Below are positions 14,104 through 21,855 of a stretch of DNA of 57,971 bases, one piece after another. Under the pieces are notes generated by a model. The model saw only the letters and a program-made list of their open reading frames with translations. It did no database searches and was not told the DNA's origin. A program made the position numbers and the translations under genes. Each line of letters opens with the position of its first letter. Within the stretch, counting starts at the first letter, position 1. This DNA comes from CAYUQT01 sp964596165 (GTDB lineage Bacteria; Planctomycetota; Phycisphaerae; UBA1845; JAFGLZ01), in the NCBI GenBank assembly GCA_964596165.1, contig CAZQTW010000041.1, positions 1-57,971 of the forward strand. The letters run 5' to 3'.

Positions 14104-17100
14104 TCAGTCGTAGTCGGCGAGGTAGGCCGGGCCGGCGTATTCGGGCGATGGGCGGACGTCCTTGAATGTCCGTTGGAAGGGCTCCGGCCACTGGCCGCCG
14201 ACAAGGGGGATGATTCGGAAGCGGCCCTGAATAGGCTTCTTTAGGTCGACGGCGAACGCGTGATTCGTGGGCATGCCTTTTGTGCCGCGGCCACTGACCG
14301 CGGCGTTGTGGCCGAACACGATGCCGTCGGATGAGCGTTCCCACACGATGTTCGCGGAATCGCACACGAGGCCAATCCCGCTCCGGTTTGCGTCGGCGAT
14401 CGCGGCCAGATCGACGCCGCTGCGATTGCCGGGAAACCACAGATCGCTTGCCTTGAGCGCATAGAGGCCGCGCTCAGAGGCCTCGTCCGAGCCGGGGTAA
14501 GAAGGATCGGGGCCATTGCCCAGCCAATACACAGTTGCCAGGGAGCCGGGCAGGTGAAACGACAATCCCGCTTCCAAGAGAATGCCGGTTGCGTTTCTGG
14601 GCGTGAGTGCGTATTCGACATCGATCCAGCCGCACGGACTGATCGCAAACGACATTTTGGCGTCGATGAACTGGCCGGGTTTGTCGACGCGAGCGTACCG
14701 AGCGGACACCAGGACTTGAACATCCTTGTCGGACGTTCTGGTCGTGACGGCGACTTGAACGGGTTTTTCCAACAGGTACGGTTCCCAGAACGACTCCTTG
14801 TTCGGGTAGGACCGCTCGCGCACCCGGCGTTCGCCCATGGTGGGGCGCCGCCCCACACGGACTGTCGGACCGCGGAGGATGGGCGTACCAGACTTCGCCG
14901 GGGACCAGAGGGAGAGCCAACCGGCCCGTGTATCGACGTCAACGCGGCTGTCCGAAAGCAATACCTCAAGACGAGTATCGGTCTGCTTCACTTGCATCCC
15001 TCCCGGTCGTCGAGCCTGCGACAACTGTTCGACATAGGGCACCCGCCCGGCGACGGGACGGATTCGCACGGTGTGCTCGTGGACGGGGGCTCGCTTGGCG
15101 TCCGCGAATCGAAGGATGAGCCGGTAGTCGTCGTGCGTGATGTCCGCGGGTAGGGTGACGTTCAACGGGAGCTTTCCGGACGTTGTCGGCCTGATGTTCG
15201 GCATGGGGAGGTCGCCTTCGGCGATGCGTCCGGCATTTCGGTATAGCTCCCAGCATCCACGAAGGGCGTTCAGGTTCGTGAAGTCGTAGCGGTTGGATAC
15301 ATTCAAAGTAATCTGACGCGGGCCCGGTCTGAGCGATACTTCGCGCTGCTCGACTCGGATGGGCGAGTACGCCTTTCGGGTCCGCCAGTAGTCGACCTGC
15401 GGTTGGCGGTCGCCATAGACGATGCCGTCGGTACCCTTGTTGCCGCAACTGTCCATGTAGCGGTCTTTCGACACCCAGACGAGCCCTTCCGTGGGGTTCT
15501 TCAGAAATTGTTCGAATTCGCCGGGCAAGGCCTTTCGGTAGAGGCTCTGGTCGCACCAATGCCAGATGGCCCCGCCGGCGAGGTTGGGGTATCGCTGCAT
15601 GATCTCCCAGCACTCGCCGATGCCTTCGAAGGCCTTTCCCAGGGCGTGGGCGTATTCGGTGCACAACAACGGTCGGCGGCTCTTCTGGGCGAAGTGGACC
15701 AGTTGTTGCGGCGATGGGTAGTGCGGTGCCAGGATGTCGACGCCATCGGGCAACGAGAAGCCTTCCCGGACGAAGTCGCCGAATCCCTGGGGAATGCAGA
15801 CGGGTCGCGTCGGATCCAGCACTTTCACCCGCTTGACCGTGTCGCCGACGAGAGGCGTGTAGATGTTCTCGTTGCCCACGCTCCAGAGGATGACGCAGGG
15901 GTGATGCCGGTTGGGCAGGACGGTTTCCTCGGCCCGGGTGAACAATCGGTCTTGGTAGTTCGGGTCTCTGAGGATGCTGTTGGCCGAGTTGATAGGGACT
16001 TCGCAGATGACGTAGAGGCCTTCGCGATCGCACAGGTCCAGGAAGCGGGGGTGAGTCGGATTGTGGGAGGTCCGCACGGCGTTGATGTTCGCGGCCTTCA
16101 TCAACTCGACGTCCCGGCGCCGATGCTCGTCGGTCAGGGCCCGCCCGACGTCGGGGCGGATTTCGTGCATGTTGACGCCGCGCAGCTTGACGGGCGCGCC
16201 GTTCAGCTTGAGCACGCCTCTCTCGACCTTGACCTCGCGCAGGCCGACCGGGCGCGTCAGCGAGTGAAGGGTTTGCCCCTCGCGCCGCAGATCCGCCTTG
16301 AGCGAATAGAGGGAGGGCGACTCGGCGGTCCACAACCGCGGTCGTTCGATCGGGATGCGGCACGTGAATACCTTGGCGGGTATGGCCACCGGCGATTCGG
16401 CCGTGTTGACCGTTTGACCGTTGGGATCGGTCAATGTGCAGGTGACCGTCAGATCCTGCGGGGCCGGCTCATCGGTGGGGGCGAAGACCGATCCCTCGAT
16501 CGTAAGGTAGGTCTTGTTTGCGATGGAGGCGTGCGTCCAGAGATCGGCCAGGTACGTCTGCGGCAGCGCGATAAGCGTGACGTCGCGAAAGATGCCGGAC
16601 AACGCCCAGTCGTCGAAGCAGTCGAGTTGATGACCGGGGTAGCGCTTGTAGACGCGGACCGCCAGCAGGTTGTCTCTGTCTGATCGGATCACGTCTGTCA
16701 CATCGAACTGGCATGGGGTAAACGCGCTCTCGTGCGATCCGACCGGCCGGCCGTTGATCCAGCACTGAAAGGCGTAGAGCACGCCCTCGAAACGAATCAG
16801 GAGGCGCCGGCCGGTCCAATCCTTGGGGACCGTGACGTGGCGCCGGTACAGGCCGACCGTGCCGGTAGGCCTGTCGTACACGGGTTCCTCGAATCCTTCG
16901 AGTTCCCAGTTGCCGGGTACGCGAATGGCGGCCCAACCGGATGCGTTGAAGTCGGGGCGAAAGAACTCGGATTGTTCCGGGGTTCGGTCCGAGGGGCAGA
17001 GCCGAAAGGCCCACGGACCGTCAAGCGAGATTTCGTACGGCCCATTCGCCCTCGTGGCCGGCGCCGAGAGGCCGGCGGCGAGCATCGGCAGGAGACGGAC

Positions 17101-17139
17101 CCAGGAACGATTTGAGAAGAAGGCGCGCTGGATTCGCAT
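14104..17139 (-). CDS. Glycoside hydrolase family 2 (beta-galactosidase-like)
   Basis: A 1011-residue exported enzyme with the full GH2 layout: signal peptide (LLPMLAAGLSAPATRA, residues 16-31), jelly-roll sugar-binding domain from about 35 (GPWAFRLCP, VPGNWELEGFEEPVY), Ig-like domain about 205-300, and the TIM barrel from about 310 (GVNMHEIRPDVG). The acid/base glutamate is E424 in SVGNENIY and the likely nucleophile is E495 in LCTEYAHAL. C-terminal beta-sandwich domains with a small Bgal-chain part run from about 640. The start at 17139 has GGAGG twelve bases upstream. It should cut a terminal beta-linked sugar, probably galactose or a uronic/deoxy relative. It is divergent from the sialidase-like gene and lies 509 bases upstream of the phosphoesterase gene. 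Confidence 0.9.
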   Translation of the reverse strand: MRIQRAFFSNRSWVRLLPMLAAGLSAPATRANGPYEISLDGPWAFRLCPSDRTPEQSEFFRPDFNASGWAAIRVPGNWELEGFEEPVYDRPTGTVGLYRRHVTVPKDWTGRRLLIRFEGVLYAFQCWINGRPVGSHESAFTPCQFDVTDVIRSDRDNLLAVRVYKRYPGHQLDCFDDWALSGIFRDVTLIALPQTYLADLWTHASIANKTYLTIEGSVFAPTDEPAPQDLTVTCTLTDPNGQTVNTAESPVAIPAKVFTCRIPIERPRLWTAESPSLYSLKADLRREGQTLHSLTRPVGLREVKVERGVLKLNGAPVKLRGVNMHEIRPDVGRALTDEHRRRDVELMKAANINAVRTSHNPTHPRFLDLCDREGLYVICEVPINSANSILRDPNYQDRLFTRAEETVLPNRHHPCVILWSVGNENIYTPLVGDTVKRVKVLDPTRPVCIPQGFGDFVREGFSLPDGVDILAPHYPSPQQLVHFAQKSRRPLLCTEYAHALGKAFEGIGECWEIMQRYPNLAGGAIWHWCDQSLYRKALPGEFEQFLKNPTEGLVWVSKDRYMDSCGNKGTDGIVYGDRQPQVDYWRTRKAYSPIRVEQREVSLRPGPRQITLNVSNRYDFTNLNALRGCWELYRNAGRIAEGDLPMPNIRPTTSGKLPLNVTLPADITHDDYRLILRFADAKRAPVHEHTVRIRPVAGRVPYVEQLSQARRPGGMQVKQTDTRLEVLLSDSRVDVDTRAGWLSLWSPAKSGTPILRGPTVRVGRRPTMGERRVRERSYPNKESFWEPYLLEKPVQVAVTTRTSDKDVQVLVSARYARVDKPGQFIDAKMSFAISPCGWIDVEYALTPRNATGILLEAGLSFHLPGSLATVYWLGNGPDPSYPGSDEASERGLYALKASDLWFPGNRSGVDLAAIADANRSGIGLVCDSANIVWERSSDGIVFGHNAAVSGRGTKGMPTNHAFAVDLKKPIQGRFRIIPLVGGQWPEPFQRTFKDVRPSPEYAGPAYLADYD

Positions 17140-17311
17140 GGTATCGGTTGGCCTCCGATGTGAAAGTCGGTTTGTTGCTGTATGGGCATTGTACGTCTTC
17201 GCCCGACGGATACGAGATGTCGTGTCTGCCTGCTTTCGAGGACTGTCCAAATCGCCCGTGTTTCCGGATAATACCGGTCGGTCCGGCTTTTGGTATTGGA
17301 GGTTTGCTCAC
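17140..17311. promoter_or_regulatory. Divergent promoter region (GH2 / sialidase-like genes)
   Basis: This 172-base gap must carry promoters for both the GH2 gene (minus) and the plus-strand sialidase-propeller-WbsX run. I could not identify a convincing -35/-10 pair on either strand. It holds the Shine-Dalgarno GGAGG of each gene. Confidence 0.4.
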
Positions 17312-18442
17312 ATGGTCCGTCACCTCATCGTTCATTCGTTTCTATCGGCGATTGTCTCGGTGTCGTCGGCCGCGGACACCAAGCCCGCGGGCCGCTGGCT
17401 TCATCCTCTCTGCAAGCCGTTGGATACGACGAAGCTGGGGCCGTTCGTCGTATGCGATGACGGACGTCTGATGACGATCGACGGCAGCGTCCTTTGCGCG
17501 AGCAAGGACGACGGTAAGACGTGGGTGCACGTGAGTTCACCGATCCACTCGGGCATCCGGATGGGCGGCGGTGGTCACCCTGGGCAGTTCGTACGAACCG
17601 CCACCGGCACGATCGTCATCGCCTACCTGGACTTCGACGGCTACAGGTGGAGCTGGGACGACAAGACGGGTGCGCCGAACCCCGACTGCAAGCTCGAACT
17701 CTGGTCCATTCGCAGTGCCGACGGAGGCAAGACTTGGACCGACCGGCAGTGCCTTCTGCCCGGCTACAACGCCGACTTCATGGGATTCATCCAGACCCGC
17801 GACGGGGCACTGGTGCTTACGGTGGAGCACCTGCTTCCGTCGTTGAGGCGGTGGGTGTCGTGCTCCTTTGTCTCGGCGGACGAGGGCAAGACGTGGAAGC
17901 AGAGCAATTGGATTGACCTCGGCGGGCATGGCCACCATGACGGGGCGGTCGAGCCGATGGTGGTCGAACTGAGGGACGGACGTCTCTTGATGCTCATCCG
18001 CACCAACCTCGACCAGTTCTGGAAGGCCTACTCCACCGACGGCGGCCGATACTGGCGCACGATCCAACCCAGCGGGATCGACGCCAGCAGTTCACCCGGT
18101 TGGCTCATCCGCTTAACGAGCGGTCGGCTGGCCCTGGTGTGGAATCGCCTGAACGCCGAGGGCAAAGGGGCGTGGCCAAAGAGCAATTCCGCGGGGCCGG
18201 CGTCGGAATTCCCGGCCTCCTGGCAACGGGAGGAGCTCTCGCTGGCTCTTTCCGCCGATGACGGAACGACGTGGACGCGCCCTGTTGTCATTGCCCGACA
18301 TCCGGGTGTCTCACTCTGTTATCCCTACATGGTGGAGCGCCGGCCGGGCGAGATTTGGATAACCACTCACGGGCACTCGGCGGGCGGGCCTGTGTCGGTT
18401 CGTGTTTCCGAGGCGGAGTTCTTGGCACAGGTGTCGAAGTAG
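17312..18442 (+). CDS. BNR-repeat sialidase-like (exo-alpha-sialidase fold) protein
   Basis: A 376-residue secreted protein. The signal peptide is short (MVRHLIVHSFLSAIVSV, then SSAAD). Five Asp-boxes mark the blades of a six-bladed propeller: SKDDGKTW, SADGGKTW, SADEGKTW, STDGGRYW and SADDGTTW. LRDGRLLMLIRTN and GRLALVWNRLN are typical of the GH33-like BNR family in Planctomycetota. The start is the ATG at 17312 with GGAGG nine bases upstream; the long upstream extension overlaps the GH2 gene and is rejected. It may bind or hydrolyse a glycan. Not all BNR proteins are sialidases, and the catalytic tyrosine/glutamate pair was not assigned. The next gene follows after 18 bases. Confidence 0.85.
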   Translation: MVRHLIVHSFLSAIVSVSSAADTKPAGRWLHPLCKPLDTTKLGPFVVCDDGRLMTIDGSVLCASKDDGKTWVHVSSPIHSGIRMGGGGHPGQFVRTATGTIVIAYLDFDGYRWSWDDKTGAPNPDCKLELWSIRSADGGKTWTDRQCLLPGYNADFMGFIQTRDGALVLTVEHLLPSLRRWVSCSFVSADEGKTWKQSNWIDLGGHGHHDGAVEPMVVELRDGRLLMLIRTNLDQFWKAYSTDGGRYWRTIQPSGIDASSSPGWLIRLTSGRLALVWNRLNAEGKGAWPKSNSAGPASEFPASWQREELSLALSADDGTTWTRPVVIARHPGVSLCYPYMVERRPGEIWITTHGHSAGGPVSVRVSEAEFLAQVSK

Positions 18443-18460
18443 AAGGGAGAAAGTCTGTTT

Positions 18461-19429
18461 ATGTGCCCGACTTTCGCAACGCTCGCATGCCTGATGCTGA
18501 GCGGTACGGCCGACGGGGCCGGAAAAGCGATTCTGCTCGTGTGCAACAAGCACGAGGATACGATATCGTTCGTGGACCCCGCCACGCTCAGGCCGCTGGT
18601 CAAGATTCCGACCGGGCCCAATCCGCACGAGATCGTCTTGTCGAAGGACCGTCGCTACGCCTACCTGTCCAACTACGCGCCGCCGGGTAACACGATTTCG
18701 GTGATCGACCTGGTGGCCCGCAAGCACATCCTCCAGATTCCGACGGGCAAGTACGCCCGGATCCATGGGGCGGGGATTGCCCCTGACGGGCGCCAGGCCT
18801 ATTTCACGGCGGGTCAGTCGGGCGTCGTCGTCGAAGTGGACACACAGACGAACAAGGTCACCCGCACTATCCCGACGCACGGCAAGATCTCGCACATGGT
18901 CCTGGTTTCGCCCGACGGGAGCCGTCTTTATACGGCCAACATCGAAACCCGGAACGTCTCGGTCATCGACCGGCAGTCCGGCAGACTCCTCGCGCAGATT
19001 CCGTGCGGGAAGGGCTGTGAAGGGATGGCCTTCACGCCCGATGGCCGGCTCCTGTGGGTGGGCAATCAAGACGCCGGGACGATCACCATCGTTGATGTGG
19101 ACACGCACAGGCCGATCACGACCTTTGCCTGTCCGGGCATGCCGGTGCGGATCCGATTCACGCCGGACGGCCGATGGGCTCTGGTTGCAAGCTGGTCGGA
19201 GAAGGGTGAACTGATCGTTATCGATGCGGACACCCGTAAGGAACTGAAGCGGATTCCCGTGGGCAGCCGCGCGATCGGGTTGGAGCTTTCGCCCGACGGT
19301 GGCCGCGTCTTTGTCGGCTGCGAACACCGTGACGGCGTTCACGTGATCGACTTGGCGACGCTGACGGTCGTCGGCAAGGTCCTCACCGGCGATGGCTCGG
19401 ATGCGATGGCCTGGTGGGAACCGCCGTGA
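18461..19429 (+). CDS. YncE-like beta-propeller protein
   Basis: A 322-residue exported protein made almost wholly of YVTN-type propeller repeats. A short signal (LACLMLSGTADG) precedes VCNKHEDTISFVDPATL, then blades with NYAPPGNTISVIDL, VSPDGSRLYTANIETRNVSVID, FTPDGRLLWVGNQD, FTPDGRWALVAS and LSPDGGRVFVGCEH. The repeat count fits a seven-bladed propeller. The start ATG has AGGGAGAA upstream, and the gene lies 18 bases after the sialidase-like gene. Such proteins often bind ligands or partner enzymes in the periplasm; no catalytic residues are seen. It resembles the propeller part of the 918-residue phosphoesterase fusion on the other strand. Confidence 0.85.
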   Translation: MCPTFATLACLMLSGTADGAGKAILLVCNKHEDTISFVDPATLRPLVKIPTGPNPHEIVLSKDRRYAYLSNYAPPGNTISVIDLVARKHILQIPTGKYARIHGAGIAPDGRQAYFTAGQSGVVVEVDTQTNKVTRTIPTHGKISHMVLVSPDGSRLYTANIETRNVSVIDRQSGRLLAQIPCGKGCEGMAFTPDGRLLWVGNQDAGTITIVDVDTHRPITTFACPGMPVRIRFTPDGRWALVASWSEKGELIVIDADTRKELKRIPVGSRAIGLELSPDGGRVFVGCEHRDGVHVIDLATLTVVGKVLTGDGSDAMAWWEPP

Positions 19430-19531
19430 CAATCGAGTGACTTTGCGTGTAGGGCCTGTTCCCGTGTCAGCGCCGCGATTGTCAGGGTGCGAGGCCCAGA
19501 GACGGCAGTTGTCCCTGTCTTCCCGGAGAGA

Positions 19532-21733
19532 ATGATGCTACGGCAATGCGTTGGTTTCGGCATGGTCTCGATCTTGGCCGCCCTGGTGTTTGCAGCGCCC
19601 GATACGGGGGCAAACCCCTCGTCGCGTCCCGGATTTGTCGAGTTCCACGTGATCAGCTTCTTGCCGGATAAGCCGATCAGTCGAGCGAGGCGACCGGCGC
19701 CGATTGTGGCCATTGTCGAAAATGCAGGGGACGTCGACGCCGCACCCAAGGCAAATCTCATCGTTCCCAAGGGTGTCCGAATCGTCGGCACATCCGCCGA
19801 ATCGACCGCACTCATGAAGCCCACGGACCGCAGAACGCTCTCGTGGCAGGTCGAGGCCGATGAGGCGATGTCGTGCGAACTGCGTCTGGAAGTCGCTGCC
19901 GTCGGCGGCATCACTGCAAGGGCATCGCTGAAGATGCAGTTTCTGCCGGCCGTGGAGGCAAGGAGACTGCCGTACATTCCGGAGCCTGTGCCGGTTCGGA
20001 CGCCCATCCTCGTCGGCGCCCACCACTGCCCGTTGTGGGAGGCCGACAAGCCCCACATGTGGGCGAACATCCTCAAGCATCCCGAGCGGACGCCCGCGTT
20101 GGGCTTCTACGCCCAGGAGAACCCCGAGGTGGCCGACTGGGAGACGAAGTGGGCAGTGGAACACGGCGTCTCGTTTTTCGTGTACTGCTGGTACCGAACG
20201 AGCCAGGGGGGCGCGGTGACGACGCAGTTCGGAACGGCCATCCACGATGCGCTGTTCAAGTCCAGGTTCGTCGACAAGATGCGGTTTACGATCATGTGGG
20301 AGAACCAGTCGCGCGGCCGGGCGGGCGTGGCCGACGAGAACGACCTGATGGTCAACCTGTTGCCCTACTGGATCACCAACTACTTCAAACATCCCAGCTA
20401 CCTGAAGATCGACAACAAGCCGTTGCTGTTCATCTATCGCCCCGAGTTCCTCATCGACGATCTGGGCGGCGCCGAGAACGTCGCGAAGGCGTTTGAGAAG
20501 ATGAGGCGGGCATGTCGCGACGCGGGATTCGACGGCCTGTATCTGCTCGGCGAGTACCGCGGCCTCGATCCCAAGCACCTGCGACTCATGAAGCAGCTTG
20601 GGCTGGACTACACCTTCGCGTATTGCTGGTACGTGGACCGCAGCCCGAAGCCGGACCGGGCCATCGCCGAGCAGATGCGATGTATCACCCAGACGCAGGA
20701 ATTGGGGATCATTCCTCAGGTCGTCACGGTGTCGCAGGGATGGAGCGGGTGGGCCGACGAGGGGAGTATCTGGACGATTCCTCCCGGCGACTACGAGCGA
20801 CTCCTGCAACAGGCCAAGGAGTTCGTCGCGACGCTGCCCGCCGACCAGTTGGGCAGCAAGATGCTGCTCCTGGACAACTGGAACGAATGGGGCGAAGGCC
20901 ACTACATTGCGCCGTACCGACAGTACGGATTCGGATACCTCGATGCGGTCCGCAAGGTGATCGCGGGCGACAGCCGGCCCCACGTGGACCTCATCCCTGA
21001 GGACATCGGCCTCGGGCCCTACGACATGGCGTTCAGGGCCCACCTGCGGCGCGAGGAGGAACTGAGGACCGTCCTGTCCAAGAAGGTCTTCAAGGTCGGT
21101 GCGCCCGACGAGGGTTTGATCGGCTGGTGGGCCTTTGATGAGGAGGACGGCGATCCGATCGCGTACGACTACTCGGGTCATGGCCTGGGCGGCAGGCTGC
21201 AACGGGCGGGCCGAAAGAAGGGCATCGACGGCAGCGCACTCATTTGCTCGGGCGGCGGCGTCGTGGTCGACAATAATCCCCTACTCTCACCATCTGATGC
21301 GATCACGGTGGAGTGTTGGGTGAAGACCGATAAGGCGGGCCAGGACAACAAGTGGTTTGTCAATCGTGTGTTCGGCGGCGGCGTCAACTGCGGATACCGG
21401 CTGGGGGTTTTGGCGGGCAAACCCTGTTTCGAGGTGCCGCAGACCGACTGGAGCCACCACCTCAAGGCCGACACGCCCTTGCCGACGGGCCGGTGGGTTC
21501 ACGTGGCGGGCACGTTCGACGGAAAGGTGATGAGGATCTACGTGGATGGAGAATGTCGCGGCCAGATGCCGCGTCCGGGGCCCGTCAATCGCAGCCGATT
21601 TCCGCTCTGGCTGGGAACTTACGAACTCAACCACCCTGCTCGTTTCACCGGCCTGCTCGACGAGGTAAAGCTCTACAGCCGCGCGCTGAGCGATGTGGAG
21701 ATTCGAGCGGAATGCCGCAAGATGGCGCGTTAG
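19532..21733 (+). CDS. WbsX/GH99-like glycosidase with C-terminal LamG domain
   Basis: About 733 residues. After a signal peptide (VGFGMVSILAALVFAAPDTGA) a beta-rich region of about 150 residues precedes the TIM-barrel WbsX/GH99-like domain. That domain has VGAHHCPLWEADKPHMW, FFVYCWYRTSQGG, FTIMWENQSRG, YLKIDNKPLLFIYRPE and the family hallmark DNWNEWGEGHYIAPY near residue 450. Residues about 545-730 are a LamG/concanavalin-like domain (GLIGWWAFDEEDGDPIAYDYSGHG, AGTFDGKVMRIYVDGE, LLDEVKLYSRALSDVEI). The start is one of two adjacent ATGs at 19532/19535 after GGAGAG. WbsX-type proteins, first named glycosyltransferases, are probably endo-acting glycosidases on mannan-like chains. It ends the plus-strand run. 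Confidence 0.85.
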   Translation: MMLRQCVGFGMVSILAALVFAAPDTGANPSSRPGFVEFHVISFLPDKPISRARRPAPIVAIVENAGDVDAAPKANLIVPKGVRIVGTSAESTALMKPTDRRTLSWQVEADEAMSCELRLEVAAVGGITARASLKMQFLPAVEARRLPYIPEPVPVRTPILVGAHHCPLWEADKPHMWANILKHPERTPALGFYAQENPEVADWETKWAVEHGVSFFVYCWYRTSQGGAVTTQFGTAIHDALFKSRFVDKMRFTIMWENQSRGRAGVADENDLMVNLLPYWITNYFKHPSYLKIDNKPLLFIYRPEFLIDDLGGAENVAKAFEKMRRACRDAGFDGLYLLGEYRGLDPKHLRLMKQLGLDYTFAYCWYVDRSPKPDRAIAEQMRCITQTQELGIIPQVVTVSQGWSGWADEGSIWTIPPGDYERLLQQAKEFVATLPADQLGSKMLLLDNWNEWGEGHYIAPYRQYGFGYLDAVRKVIAGDSRPHVDLIPEDIGLGPYDMAFRAHLRREEELRTVLSKKVFKVGAPDEGLIGWWAFDEEDGDPIAYDYSGHGLGGRLQRAGRKKGIDGSALICSGGGVVVDNNPLLSPSDAITVECWVKTDKAGQDNKWFVNRVFGGGVNCGYRLGVLAGKPCFEVPQTDWSHHLKADTPLPTGRWVHVAGTFDGKVMRIYVDGECRGQMPRPGPVNRSRFPLWLGTYELNHPARFTGLLDEVKLYSRALSDVEIRAECRKMAR

Positions 21734-21855
21734 TCTCGTTTACGGTGGGTCATTTTCGTTGGAGGCTGCGCGACGTTGGCAGTGCCTTCACATGCCCGAG
21801 GGTGGGCAGGATGCCCGCGCTCCAAGACGACGTAAGGCTGTGACCGACAGCGGCG

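Noticed and set aside
13595..14440. 282-codon N-terminal extension of the phosphoesterase frame
   Set aside because: The extension is arginine-rich and overlaps the GH2 gene's end in another frame; the ATG at 13594 has a ribosome binding site and a signal peptide follows it.
19538..21202. Long minus-strand open frame (554 codons) opposite the WbsX/LamG gene
   Set aside because: It lacks domains and start signals, and the plus strand carries an unmistakable NWNEWGEG motif.
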